This document shows positions 1 through 8,272 of a stretch of 64,000 bases of DNA, piece by piece; position 1 is the first letter of the stretch, and every line of letters begins with the position of its first letter. Both the position numbers and the translations under genes were made by a program. The stretch is taken from NCBI RefSeq assembly GCF_004353905.1, contig NZ_SMOD01000044.1, positions 1 through 64,000 on the forward strand. The letters are read 5' to 3'. The notes beneath the pieces were generated by a model. That model worked only from the letters and a program-made list of their open reading frames with translations, was not told where the DNA came from and searched no databases. The DNA is from Paraburkholderia guartelaensis. Its GTDB lineage: Bacteria > Pseudomonadota > Gammaproteobacteria > Burkholderiales > Burkholderiaceae.

Positions 1-227
1 TGCTGCAGACCCTCGTCCATCAACGCTACAAGCAACGCCGCAGCATCCTCGTCACGTCCAACCGCGTCGTCCAGGACTGGGGGCGCTACCTTCGCGACAG
101 CACCATGGCTTCGACGATCCTTGACCGTCTGCTGCATCGCTCCAAACTCCTCGAGTTTGAAGGCAAGAGCTATCGTCTCCGTGAAGCCGCTGCCAGGCTT
201 GCCGTCACTGAGGAATCCGACGCATAA
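1..227 (+). CDS. istB: IS21-type IstB ATP-binding protein, C-terminal fragment
   Basis: This open frame enters from the left edge and encodes the last 74 residues of an IstB-like helper ATPase of IS21-family transposition. The segment ILVTSNRVVQDWG and the following LLHRSKLLEFEGKSYRL are typical of the IstB C-terminus, after the Walker motifs, which lie outside the window. The frame ends at TAA 225-227. Only the 3' end of the element is present, so its activity and its partner istA cannot be judged. Confidence 0.85.
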   Translation, partial: LQTLVHQRYKQRRSILVTSNRVVQDWGRYLRDSTMASTILDRLLHRSKLLEFEGKSYRLREAAARLAVTEESDA

Positions 228-933
228 TCCGCTCGTCCTGCCTGGGGGAATTTAGCCGCCCACAAGTGGAGGAGTTTGAACTGCCCATCGGGGGCCGAGT
301 TGATCTGCCATTCCAGTACTGTCTGGTCACGCGGGTTGAGTCCAGATCGGTGCCGAGCTCAACCCGCTCGATAAACTGAATCTGCAGGTCAGGGGGGAGG
401 CTCCAGTGGCACGGCCCAGGTTACGGACCCGTGAACCTTCCCGATGCAATAAGACACCTGAACTTCAGGCCGGTCAATGAGGCCTAGTTCCAGGGACGTC
501 GAGTTTCCAGAATTGCGCCCCGATGGGCTCCGGAATGGTGAAGACTGACAGCGTCCGAACGCTAGCACGGAAGCCACGCTGATCGTAGCCCCGCGCTAAG
601 GCACGGTCGGTCCGAAAATTCGAGTTGGCGAGATTCAACCGGTTTTCCCGAAACCGCGAATAACGGTCATGGGCAACGATTTGCCAGACTCGCTGAGTGG
701 ATTGTCGTTGAACATCTCAAAGCGGCCGTAGAGGTGACGCCGGGTCCACGGTCCGGAGAGGGTCGTCCACTGTCCTTCCTGATCGTTCGAAGTCCGACGG
801 CCGCAAGGCCGATCTCCCGTAAGGTGCTTAGTGCGCCGCCTGCTGCCAACGCGTGTTCGGCATGCGATAGGGGCAGTTCAAAGCTGACGAACAGTCACAC
901 ATACCTCACGCCAGCCTTCGGCGAGCGAGGACA
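228..933. other. Stretch with no recognised gene; probable IS21 right flank
   Basis: The first bases after istB should contain the right end of the insertion sequence, but its matching left end is outside the window, so the terminal repeat cannot be placed. The short open frames on either strand here have no recognisable protein motif and no good ribosome binding site. Confidence 0.4.
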
Positions 934-1257
934 TCAGATTTCCCGGCAGGCTTCCGCGCATACGCGGCAAGCATCACTGCATGTGCCAAAGTGCTCAGGC
1001 GCATGCCGGCTGCATTCCTCTGCGCACTCATGGCAGATCCGCGCGCATAGTGCACAAAGTTCGGGGGCGAGATGGCTCTGCCGAGATAGCGCGGCGGATG
1101 TGAAGCGGCACATGGATGCGCAATCGGCATTGAGTCGAATGCACTTGGTCATCGCCGCGACGCCCGGGTCTTCGAGGCACGCCGATGCGCATCGGTCGCA
1201 TGCGGCGGCGCATGCATCGCATGCGTCGATGCAGGACTGGTAGGCTTCAGTGTTCAT
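934..1257 (-). CDS. Cys-rich four-helix bundle copper-binding protein
   Basis: The 107-residue product carries about 17 cysteines spaced along amphipathic helices, beginning CIDACDACAAACDRC and ending CSDACRVCAEAC. This is the pattern of the four-helix bundle copper storage family (Csp/DUF326), in which inward-facing Cys residues bind many Cu(I) ions. No signal peptide is visible, so a cytosolic (Csp3-like) store is more likely than a periplasmic one. It has no copper exporter or CueR-type regulator beside it. Length and Cys spacing fit the family well. Confidence 0.9.
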   Translation of the reverse strand: MNTEAYQSCIDACDACAAACDRCASACLEDPGVAAMTKCIRLNADCASMCRFTSAALSRQSHLAPELCALCARICHECAEECSRHAPEHFGTCSDACRVCAEACREI

Positions 1258-1385
1258 GGTGCGGCTCCAGTTTCTGGCGAGTTCGTGCCTCTCCTGCGCT
1301 CCTCGTCAGGCTGATGGTCTGGTCCAGGATCCGTGCGGCGGATTGCTCTGAGGAGTGCGAGATAAAGACTGCTTAGCCTGTTTCG

Positions 1386-1700
1386 TTAAGAAACAACCAT
1401 CGAGAAGACTTTCTCCCGGAAGGGACCTGACCAGACCTTACGGTCAAGCACAAGCAGGACGAGATCTCTGCCCTGCCGGTACAGGGTACCCTCTTCCAGC
1501 CGCTGCATGCGCTCGAATGGCTTCCCGCTACCCATGCTCGTTTCGAGGAACAGAGGCCATTCGTCCACGCCCAGACCAAGATCCCTGGCAGGAATCGAAT
1601 ACTTCAGGAAGGAACGTGTAGGTTCAACGTCCTCCCAGTGAATAATTTTAGGTTTACGGTTCCCGAGCGAAGCAGGACCGGTATTAACGGGCCGGGTCAT
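1386..1700 (-). CDS. Hypothetical protein
   Basis: This 104-residue frame has a natural-looking composition (several Trp, mixed codons, no low-complexity run), with segments such as PTRSFLKYSIPARDLGLG and FERMQRLEEGTLYRQG. I do not recognise the family. It lies upstream of the copper-binding gene on the same strand and back-to-back with the chemoreceptor at 1857. The ATG at 1698-1700 has no strong Shine-Dalgarno, so the start is uncertain and the gene could be a remnant. Confidence 0.4.
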   Translation of the reverse strand: MTRPVNTGPASLGNRKPKIIHWEDVEPTRSFLKYSIPARDLGLGVDEWPLFLETSMGSGKPFERMQRLEEGTLYRQGRDLVLLVLDRKVWSGPFREKVFSMVVS

Positions 1701-1856
1701 ATATCGTCTGCGCAACCCTCGGGAAAACTCCAAGGCCTCAGGCCTTCAGAAAGCCGGGCGGTTGCCGTTGAGCCGGGGAATACCAGGTTTCCATCGCGTT
1801 CGTGTGACTGGGACTGGTGCCCCGAACTCCCGGCGTCAACAGAAGGACTGAACCTC

Positions 1857-3404
1857 ATGCTCCCCAATTTTCGCGACCTGCGCATCGCCGTTCGTCTCTC
1901 CATCGCCTTCCTGATCGCTGCCTTGCTCACAGCCCTGCTCGGCGCCGTAGCCTACGCGCGACTCTCGGCCATCACAGCTGAGTGGCAGGGATACGAATCG
2001 GTGACGCTCGCGAAACTGCGGCTACTCCAGCACGCGAAGGATGTGTTCGGCGATGCAGTTCACAACTACAAGGATTACGTACTGCGCGGCGGCGACTACC
2101 GCACCAAGGTTATCGGCAACCTCGACGAAATCGACCGGGCCGCGCATACCTCGCTGGAGATGGGCAGGTTCGCGCCAGACGAGCCTGATGCGGTCACGGC
2201 GCTCACCGCAGCGACCGCCGGATATCGTGCGTCGCTGGCCAGCCTGGATGCGCTCGTTGCCTCGGGCGCGTCGATCGAGGCGCGTGACCGCGGCGTCGCA
2301 GGAGCCGACAAGCCGATCGGCAAGGCACTCGATGCGCTGATCGAGATCGGTATGCAGCGCACCGTCGAACAGGGGGCGACCGTGACGCGCCTGGCCACGA
2401 TCGCTGAGTGGACCATCGTCGTCGTCACGGCGGCGGCACTCGCCGCGGCAGCGCTGCTCGCGTTCTTCATCACGCGCAGCACTACCGTGCCGATCGGCGT
2501 TGCCGTGTCCGCCGCCGAGGCCGTGGCGCGTGGAGATCTCACCCAGGATATTCCGCGTGGCCGCGCCGACGAAACTGGTCGCCTTTTGCGTGCCCTACGC
2601 GACATGAACGAGAGCCTGCTGCAGGTTGTCGGGCGTGTGCGCAGTGGCACCGACAGCATGGCGACCGCGACAAGCCAGATCGCGGCGGGCAATCAGGATC
2701 TGTCGTCCCGTACCGAAGAGCAGGCGAGTTCCCTGCAGGAAACGGCATCCAGCATGGGGGAACTGACGGCGACGGTCCGGCAGAACGCCGACAACGCCCA
2801 GCAGGGCAATGCCCTGGCCGGCAGTGCAGCCGACGTTGCGCAGAGGGGCAGTACGGTCGTGGGCAAGGTTGTGACCACCATGGAAGAGATCAGCGAGAGC
2901 TCCGCCAGAATTGCCGAAATCACCGGCCTCATTGAGGGCATCGCGTTCCAGACCAACATCCTTGCGCTCAACGCGGCGGTCGAAGCGGCACGGGCCGGCG
3001 AAGAAGGTCGCGGCTTCGCGGTCGTCGCAGGCGAAGTGCGAACCCTCGCGCAGCGTTCAGCGAGTGCGGCCAAGGACATCAAGGATCTGATCCAGACGTC
3101 CGTGCGAAAGGTTCAGGATGGGACGCATCTCGCATCCGAGGCTGGTGACACAATGCTCGAAGTCACGGCAGCGGTCGCGAAGGTCACCGAGATCATGGGC
3201 GCAATCGCAACAGCATCAAGTGAACAGAGTCGTGGCATTGAACAGGTGAACCTCGCCGTCGCCCAGATGGATGAGGTAACACAACAGAATGCGGCGCTGG
3301 TCGAGCAGGCCGCAGCGGCCTCCGCTTCACTTCAGGATCAGGGGCGGCAACTCAGCGACGTAGTTGCGTTTTTCCGTCTGCGGCCCAACGGGCGACCCGC
3401 CTGA
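1857..3404 (+). CDS. Methyl-accepting chemotaxis protein
   Basis: This is a 515-residue transmembrane chemoreceptor. After a short cytoplasmic N-terminus comes TM1 (residues about 11-35), a periplasmic four-helix-bundle sensor of about 150 residues, TM2 (about 190-210), a HAMP domain, and a cytoplasmic signalling helix pair. The conserved hairpin tip reads EGIAFQTNILALNAAVEAA, where CheA/CheW dock. Upstream in-frame codons exist, but ATG 1857 follows an AGAAGGA ribosome site and begins directly with the membrane-insertion segment, so I prefer it. There is no CheB/CheR pentapeptide at the C-terminus. No che genes are nearby, so it probably reports to a chemotaxis system encoded elsewhere. Confidence 0.95.
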   Translation: MLPNFRDLRIAVRLSIAFLIAALLTALLGAVAYARLSAITAEWQGYESVTLAKLRLLQHAKDVFGDAVHNYKDYVLRGGDYRTKVIGNLDEIDRAAHTSLEMGRFAPDEPDAVTALTAATAGYRASLASLDALVASGASIEARDRGVAGADKPIGKALDALIEIGMQRTVEQGATVTRLATIAEWTIVVVTAAALAAAALLAFFITRSTTVPIGVAVSAAEAVARGDLTQDIPRGRADETGRLLRALRDMNESLLQVVGRVRSGTDSMATATSQIAAGNQDLSSRTEEQASSLQETASSMGELTATVRQNADNAQQGNALAGSAADVAQRGSTVVGKVVTTMEEISESSARIAEITGLIEGIAFQTNILALNAAVEAARAGEEGRGFAVVAGEVRTLAQRSASAAKDIKDLIQTSVRKVQDGTHLASEAGDTMLEVTAAVAKVTEIMGAIATASSEQSRGIEQVNLAVAQMDEVTQQNAALVEQAAAASASLQDQGRQLSDVVAFFRLRPNGRPA

Positions 3405-3606
3405 GGCGTTGAGAAGCAATGGGGCGTGGCGATCGACGTCCCTGACGCGCGGACGCGCGAGCATGGTCGGCTCTGCCAATGGCGACTGGAGACCGCCAGA
3501 TCGCGCGGCGAGCCGCGACGGGGCTGTCGCGGGAGCCCGTGATCATCTCGAAGATGGCACCGGGCCGACACCCGCCAGGCTGCGCAATGGACTGAATGGA
3601 CTCGTC

Positions 3607-4314
3607 TCAATCATCCAGGGCCTCGCGCTCAAGCCGGTCGCGCGAAATGTGGCGGACATCCTTGCCCTTGACAACATAAATGACGAGCTCTGCCAGATTC
3701 TTCGCATGGTCACCGATCCGTTCGATGGCCGACGCAATGGACACGTAGTCGAGCGCAGAAGAAATGACGCGGGGATTCTCCGCCATGTATCCCGGCAGCT
3801 TGCGCACAAATGCACGGTACTGCTCATCGATCGCCTCATCCTCGCGCATGATCCGGGCTGCCTCAACCGTATCGAGCCGCGCGAATGCAGCGAGCGCGTT
3901 ATGGAAGATGGTCCCCGCCATCTGACCGGACGACCGGATCTCCGCGATATTCATGTTCCTGCCCGCAGAGTCAGTCGCGATTTTCCTCGCGCGCTTTGCG
4001 ATCTTGCGTGCTTCATCGCCTGCACGCTCGAGATTGCTGATGCCCTTGGAGAAGGCGAGCAGTCGACGCAGGTCAGACGCGATGGGCTGGCGCCGCGCGA
4101 TGACGTTGCTGCACTCGGCGTCGATCTCGACTTCCATCGCATTGAGTCGATGCTCCTCATCAATCACCTTCTCGACCAGACCCATGTCGAAGCGGCTGAG
4201 CACTTCCATCGCATCGGTCAACTGAGATTCAACCAGCCCCCCCATCTCGAAGAATCTCGACGACAGGTGTTCCAGGTCGGCATCGAACTGGCTGGAAATG
4301 TGTTTGTCTGACAT
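3607..4314 (-). CDS. phoU: Phosphate signalling complex protein PhoU
   Basis: The 235-residue product has the normal PhoU length and two repeats of the three-helix PhoU domain, with the metal-binding signatures ERAGDEARKIAKRA (first repeat) and ERIGDHAKNLAELV (second). PhoU links the PstSCAB phosphate transporter to the PhoR kinase and restrains the Pho regulon. It usually ends a pst-phoBR operon, but here it stands alone. The start ATG 4312-4314 gives MSDKHISSQFD, a common PhoU beginning, and longer readings add unrelated residues. It is probably a second phoU copy. Confidence 0.95.
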   Translation of the reverse strand: MSDKHISSQFDADLEHLSSRFFEMGGLVESQLTDAMEVLSRFDMGLVEKVIDEEHRLNAMEVEIDAECSNVIARRQPIASDLRRLLAFSKGISNLERAGDEARKIAKRARKIATDSAGRNMNIAEIRSSGQMAGTIFHNALAAFARLDTVEAARIMREDEAIDEQYRAFVRKLPGYMAENPRVISSALDYVSIASAIERIGDHAKNLAELVIYVVKGKDVRHISRDRLEREALDD

Positions 4315-4380
4315 AGATAATTTCTCCCTTACCAGAAAGACGATAAACTGTTTGCACGGTTTGTGAAACGTGAAAAAACC

Positions 4381-4806
4381 ATGAAGCCACAGGGTACCAG
4401 GAACATGAGCGACAAGCGATCGCACGCATCGCCAGGCGAAGGCACCAGCGAGGCCGTGGCCAGCGGGAAGGCAGTCAAGGCGGCGAAGGCTCCGCCGCCG
4501 GCGTCGAAGCCACAGGGCCGAAAGCCCACGCCTGCTGAGGACCCGCCCCGACGCGTTGCACGCCATCGCAGGGAGCCTGACAAACGGGAAAAGGTCGTGC
4601 GCGACACCTTCACGATGCCCAGGGGGGATTACGAACAGTTCACGATACTCAAACAACGGTGCCTCGAAGCGGGCGTGGCCGTGAAAAAAAGTGAACTCGT
4701 GCGTGCGGGGCTGCTTCTGCTGGCATCTGGGCCGACAAAACGCCTCCTTGCAGCCGTCAAGGCGGTCGACCCGGTCAAGACGGGCCGGCCACCGAAATCG
4801 AAGTGA
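4381..4806 (+). CDS. Basic hypothetical protein, divergent from phoU
   Basis: The product is about 141 residues. The N-terminal half is low-complexity and rich in Lys, Ala, Pro and Arg, and looks disordered. The C-terminal half is folded and contains VRDTFTMPRGDYEQF followed by KKSELVRAGLLLL. The strand-then-two-helix order resembles a ribbon-helix-helix DNA-binding protein, which is inference only. It shares a 66-bp divergent promoter region with phoU. A second possible start is ATG 4405, preceded by AGGGTA at a better distance. Similar small proteins are common in Burkholderiaceae, with no function known to me. Confidence 0.7.
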   Translation: MKPQGTRNMSDKRSHASPGEGTSEAVASGKAVKAAKAPPPASKPQGRKPTPAEDPPRRVARHRREPDKREKVVRDTFTMPRGDYEQFTILKQRCLEAGVAVKKSELVRAGLLLLASGPTKRLLAAVKAVDPVKTGRPPKSK

Positions 4807-4986
4807 CGCGCGCATGGGGCCTGCGAGCGAGCCCCGGACGAGATTTAAGCAGGCTGTAGGGGAACGTCCGAAACGGTAACGATTTACGTTTCAGATGTAA
4901 CAGCGCGGCGAGGCGCAATGGGCATGCAAGTGCTCGCGTTTGACGCTGCGGCGTTTTCACCGGCGCCGATGTTGTCTATCCCACCG

Positions 4987-5649
4987 TCATGTGAGCTTCC
5001 TCAAGCGATAACCTACGCCGCGCACCGTCACGATCCGCTCTGTGCCGATCTTCTGCCGCAGGCGGTGTACATGGACTTCGAGAGCGTTGCTGTCGATTTC
5101 GTCGTCCGGGCCGTAGACCTTCGCCAGAAGTTCACGATGGGTGAAGACCCGTTCCGGGTCTTCGATGAGCGCTCTCAGCAGACTGAACTCGCGTGGTACG
5201 AGGTCGAGCGCCACGCCATGCAGGGTCGCCTCATGGGAAGCTTGATTCAGCACAAGACCATCGTGTGTGTAAATGCCCGCTGCCTGCCCGGTTCGACGAC
5301 GCATCAGCACGCGTACATGTGCCGCGAGTTCATCAAGATCGAAGGGCGTGATCAGGTAATCATCCACGCCTGTGTCGAGTGCATCAATACGGCTTTCTAC
5401 CGCGCCCCACGCCGTCAGGACGATCACCGGGGTGCGGCCGCCGCGCCTGCGATACTGTTTCAGCAGTCCGAGCCCCTCGTCGCCCGGCAAACCCAGGTCC
5501 AGTATGAGCAGGTCATACGTTCCATCGTTCAGCGACGATTCGGCCTCGCGTCGGTCACGCGCCCACTCGATATAATGGCCTGTGCGCCGCATGGCATCGA
5601 CCACGGGCTCGGCGAGCATTCTGTCATCCTCCACCAGCAGCAGGCGCAT
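4987..5649 (-). CDS. OmpR/QseB-family response regulator with atypical receiver
   Basis: This is a 220-residue two-component regulator. The receiver domain has the acidic pair EDD (residues 7-9), the phospho-acceptor Asp51 in LILDLGLPG, and the Thr in VIVLTAWG. The nearly invariant Lys of the K-P motif is replaced: the segment reads DDYLITPF, with Thr101 where Lys is expected. The C-terminal winged helix is complete (VPREFSLLRAL and the end VTVRGVGYRL). No histidine kinase is adjacent, so it is an orphan. Three 11-bp-spaced half-sites lie 44-71 bp upstream, suggesting autoregulation. Confidence 0.93.
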   Translation of the reverse strand: MRLLLVEDDRMLAEPVVDAMRRTGHYIEWARDRREAESSLNDGTYDLLILDLGLPGDEGLGLLKQYRRRGGRTPVIVLTAWGAVESRIDALDTGVDDYLITPFDLDELAAHVRVLMRRRTGQAAGIYTHDGLVLNQASHEATLHGVALDLVPREFSLLRALIEDPERVFTHRELLAKVYGPDDEIDSNALEVHVHRLRQKIGTERIVTVRGVGYRLRKLT

Positions 5650-5692
5650 GGTGCAACTTCCCCCGTATCGCCTTCATTTTCGATGGCCGTAG

Positions 5693-5720
5693 CTTAACGC
5701 GCGCTTAAGCGTCCCTCAAG
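5693..5720 (-). promoter_or_regulatory. Triple CTTAA-type direct repeat upstream of the response regulator
   Basis: Three 6-bp half-sites occur at exact 11-bp spacing: CTTAAC at 5693, CTTAAG at 5704 and CTCAAG at 5715, each separated by 5 bp. PmrA/BasR and QseB-type regulators are known to bind two such half-sites with a 5-bp spacer. The location just upstream of a regulator of that family makes autoregulation the simplest reading. Confidence 0.6.
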
Positions 5721-5874
5721 CACGGCTGCCGACTGAGCGCGGCACCCATCCGTGCTGCACGGCCTGATCGCTGCAAGATCGAAGGTCACGATGGATTCCC
5801 TTCTCGTCGGTCTTCCTCTAATGGTCCCGCCCGTCCGTCGAACCGGGTCAACCTCAAGCAGGGCACAAAATTCG

Positions 5875-5901
5875 GGCCCGCTTCGGCGGGCCTCTTTTTT
5901 T
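5875..5901 (+). terminator. Rho-independent terminator
   Basis: A perfect 7-bp GC stem (GGCCCGC / GCGGGCC) closes a TTCG tetraloop and is followed by TCTTTTTTT. It is oriented for plus-strand transcription, yet no recognised plus-strand gene ends here. The roughly 150 bp before it could therefore be a small RNA or a decayed gene. Confidence 0.8.
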
Positions 5902-5992
5902 GCACTTCGCCGACTTGCAGATGCACTGTGCCCCCCTGTCCAGGCATCATTTCCCGGATGCGCAGGGTAAGGGCACAACCGGACTCAACAAT

Positions 5993-6214
5993 TTAAACAT
6001 GTACCTTCGCACGCATATCGAGGACCGCATTCGCGGCTAGTCCTGTCGTTTGCAGTCCGAACATAACGACTGAATGATCAGGCACGGCAAGCACATTCGC
6101 GAGATGCTCGTACTGCTCGATGAACTCGGAATTGCGGACATCACAATGTGTCATGTACAGCACCGATAACATGGGCTTGATGATTGCGGCGGTTCGTTCC
6201 GTTAGCCCCGGCAA
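5993..6214 (-). CDS. Hypothetical small protein
   Basis: The frame encodes 73 residues with ordinary composition and mixed codon use, including FIEQYEHLANVLAVPDHS. I do not recognise a family. A strong start signal is lacking and the flanking sequence (to 6518) holds no gene, so it may be the tail of a decayed gene. It lies about 300 bp from the TauE/SafE gene on the same strand. Confidence 0.35.
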   Translation of the reverse strand: MPGLTERTAAIIKPMLSVLYMTHCDVRNSEFIEQYEHLANVLAVPDHSVVMFGLQTTGLAANAVLDMRAKVHV

Positions 6215-6518
6215 CCTGGTGATTTTTCGATCCTCTCAGGCGCAGTGCGAGCATCGCGCCCTGGACATGCGCCATCCCGATCGCGTTCCATCGGCTGATG
6301 GGGGCGTTCGATGCGTGAGCTCATCCGCACGGTCCCGCAGAATCGCGTTGGCGTGCAGCAACCGCTTCCAGCGAAAGTGGTCAACCACCAACGGTCACTC
6401 ACCGGCTTGGGAATAGCAAGGCCTCCGCACGTCGCTTGCGTGTACAACAACGGCAATTCACGCATCGGCCTTTACGTTGCGACCTGGCGAGTGAAGCAAG
6501 CCGTTGAGCTACCCTGAT
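6215..6518. other. Non-coding stretch
   Basis: I see no credible gene, repeat or terminator between the small protein frame and the stop codon of the TauE/SafE gene. Short open frames on both strands lack ribosome sites and recognisable motifs. Confidence 0.4.
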
Positions 6519-7259
6519 CTAAATGGGCAGGAGCAGCTTCAAACTGGCAATGATCAACACAATGGCTAGCGACACACGAATCTGACGCGGCGATAGCCAG
6601 TGGCTTCCCAGGCGTGCCCCGATCCAGCTTCCCACGACCACGATCAACGCTAGCCGACCAATTCCGGGTGGAAGGCGATTTGTGGCGCTCCAGTTGCCTG
6701 CCAGCGCGGCAATGGAATTGCAGAGGATGAACAGCGCCGCAACCGATGCAGCCGCGCGCATCGAAGACCAACGACAAAAGAGCAGGAGCGGCGTTATCAG
6801 GACGCCGCCACCGACTCCGGTCAGCCCCGACGCCAGGCCGATAATCGCTCCCGAAGCCAGCGCGGCAGGCTTGCTGGGTGGCCGCACAATCTCGTCTTTC
6901 GACTCTCTGCGGACCAGCGACAGTGTTCCAGCGACTAACAGCAGAGCGCCGAGCAGATATTCGAACCATGCTTTTGGGGGCGTTATATAGCCACCCAATA
7001 ACGCCATGGGTACGGCCGGGAGTGCAAATGGCCAGAACAACTGCCAGTTAAAATGCCCGTCCCGAATGAAGCGCCAACTCACCACCAAGGAGACCAGGAT
7101 GTTCAGGACAAGCGCGGTGGGCTTGATGCTTTCGGGCTCGTATCCTGCCAGTGCCATGATGGCAATGTATCCTGAAGCCCCGGCTTGGCCTGCGCTGGCG
7201 TAAAGCAGTGCAATGCCGAGAAAAGCGCTGCAGATGAGCAGTGTTTGCAGATCGATCAT
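6519..7259 (-). CDS. TauE/SafE-family membrane permease
   Basis: The 246-residue protein has seven to eight hydrophobic segments and the two-repeat architecture of the TauE/SafE (DUF81) family. The signature glycine-rich segment GLASGLTGVGGGVLITPLLL begins the second repeat. Members export sulfite, sulfoacetate and other organosulfur or C2 anions across the inner membrane; the substrate here cannot be read from the sequence. ATG 7257-7259 is chosen because it starts just before the first membrane helix. A longer reading adds a non-hydrophobic Arg-rich leader. It has no sulfur-metabolism neighbours. Confidence 0.9.
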   Translation of the reverse strand: MIDLQTLLICSAFLGIALLYASAGQAGASGYIAIMALAGYEPESIKPTALVLNILVSLVVSWRFIRDGHFNWQLFWPFALPAVPMALLGGYITPPKAWFEYLLGALLLVAGTLSLVRRESKDEIVRPPSKPAALASGAIIGLASGLTGVGGGVLITPLLLFCRWSSMRAAASVAALFILCNSIAALAGNWSATNRLPPGIGRLALIVVVGSWIGARLGSHWLSPRQIRVSLAIVLIIASLKLLLPI

Positions 7260-7509
7260 CGCGCATTTCAACCGGGAGGTCGGCGGGATAGTATCGCATC
7301 GATACTGGGCCAACGGCCTCTCCAGCACTCAATAGCTGCCGCCCGCTGCGGTCGTCCGCAATTTATGCAGAAGGCATGAGGAGTCGCCGGCGCACACGGG
7401 CCGCCGCGCGGGAGTAGACGGGACGTGCACCGTCCATGCGCGAGCCGGCCATCACTGAGCCTCGATGCGCCAGCCGATAGCAGCCTTCCGGTGCTTCGCG
7501 CCGCTGCGC

Positions 7510-7866
7510 TCAGCTTCCGGTTGCCGTGTACTGATGGAGCAGTTCGAGAAGTCTCGCCGCTGCGAACGGCTTGCGCAGGAATGCAGCGATATGCAGCGTT
7601 CCAGGCGGTGCAGCCACCGCCGAGCTCAGCACCACCGGCACGCCGGCAAGGCCTGGGTCGCTTGCCAGCGCGCGTACGAGAGCTTCGCCGTCCATGACCG
7701 GCATCATGTAATCGGTCACGACGATGGCCGGCTGTTCTGCGCGGGCGCAGCGCAGCGCCTGCGCCCCGTCGAGCGCCTTGATCACGTGAAAGCCGTCCGA
7801 CTCGACAAGCGCCGCCAGTGCATCCAGCAGCCGCGGGTCGTCGTCCATCAGAAGTACGGTCGTCAA
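7510..7866 (-). CDS. CheY-like single-domain response regulator
   Basis: The 118-residue product is a lone receiver domain with no output domain. It has the acidic cluster MDDD near the N-terminus, phospho-acceptor Asp in VVTDYMMPVMDGEA, the Ser/Thr position in VVLSSAV, and the conserved Lys in AFLRKPF. Such proteins pass phosphate to partners by protein contact. It is divergent from the diguanylate cyclase gene at 8273 across a 406-bp region, so the two may be co-regulated, but nothing in the sequence proves a functional link. Confidence 0.93.
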   Translation of the reverse strand: MTTVLLMDDDPRLLDALAALVESDGFHVIKALDGAQALRCARAEQPAIVVTDYMMPVMDGEALVRALASDPGLAGVPVVLSSAVAAPPGTLHIAAFLRKPFAAARLLELLHQYTATGS

Positions 7867-8272
7867 TCGAGTCCCCGATTAATCTGGCGAAAGTAGCAAT
7901 GCGCATACCCGGGAGTCTGGGGCCGCCATGCGAGAACGAACGGATGTGCTTCGGCAAGCGTGACTGCGGGCTCGCGAAGCCGCATCGAACCGGCGCGGCG
8001 CTTACCGCGTTTCACGCAGGCGTGCGCTCATAAGGACAAGGGCGGATTCGCATGCCTGACGGAAGGATCAGCGCAGCCAGGTTAGCTGGAAGGCCGTCCT
8101 TACGCCTGGACCGGTGGCTTTCAGGTCGCCGTTCCCGACGAATTGTTGACTGTTTCTATCTGGGAAACCGCGTTTAAACGAGGTCCGGCGATAATATGCG
8201 GCTTTCCCGTGTGCGGCGGGGCCGTGCCGTTGCCGACGGGACCGGATATCCTTCGAGGCCGCATCGTGATGA
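7867..8272. other. Divergent intergenic region
   Basis: This 406-bp gap separates the minus-strand CheY-like gene from the plus-strand diguanylate cyclase and should contain both promoters. It holds an AT-richer patch around 8140-8200 (TTGTTGACTGTTTC and CGATAATATG). I could not assign a specific operator. Confidence 0.4.

Noticed and set aside
734..1243. A 169-residue plus-strand open frame opposite the copper-binding gene
   Set aside because: Its translation is His/Ser/Arg-rich and mirrors the Cys-rich repeats of the real minus-strand protein; it has no ribosome site.
1638..1856. N-terminal extension of the chemoreceptor
   Set aside because: The added 73 residues are Pro/Arg/Ser-rich and not membrane- or sensor-like, while ATG 1857 has a ribosome site and starts right before TM1.
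3364..4311. Long plus-strand frame across the phoU gene
   Set aside because: It lies entirely opposite phoU, has no family features, and follows the shadow pattern of high-GC DNA.
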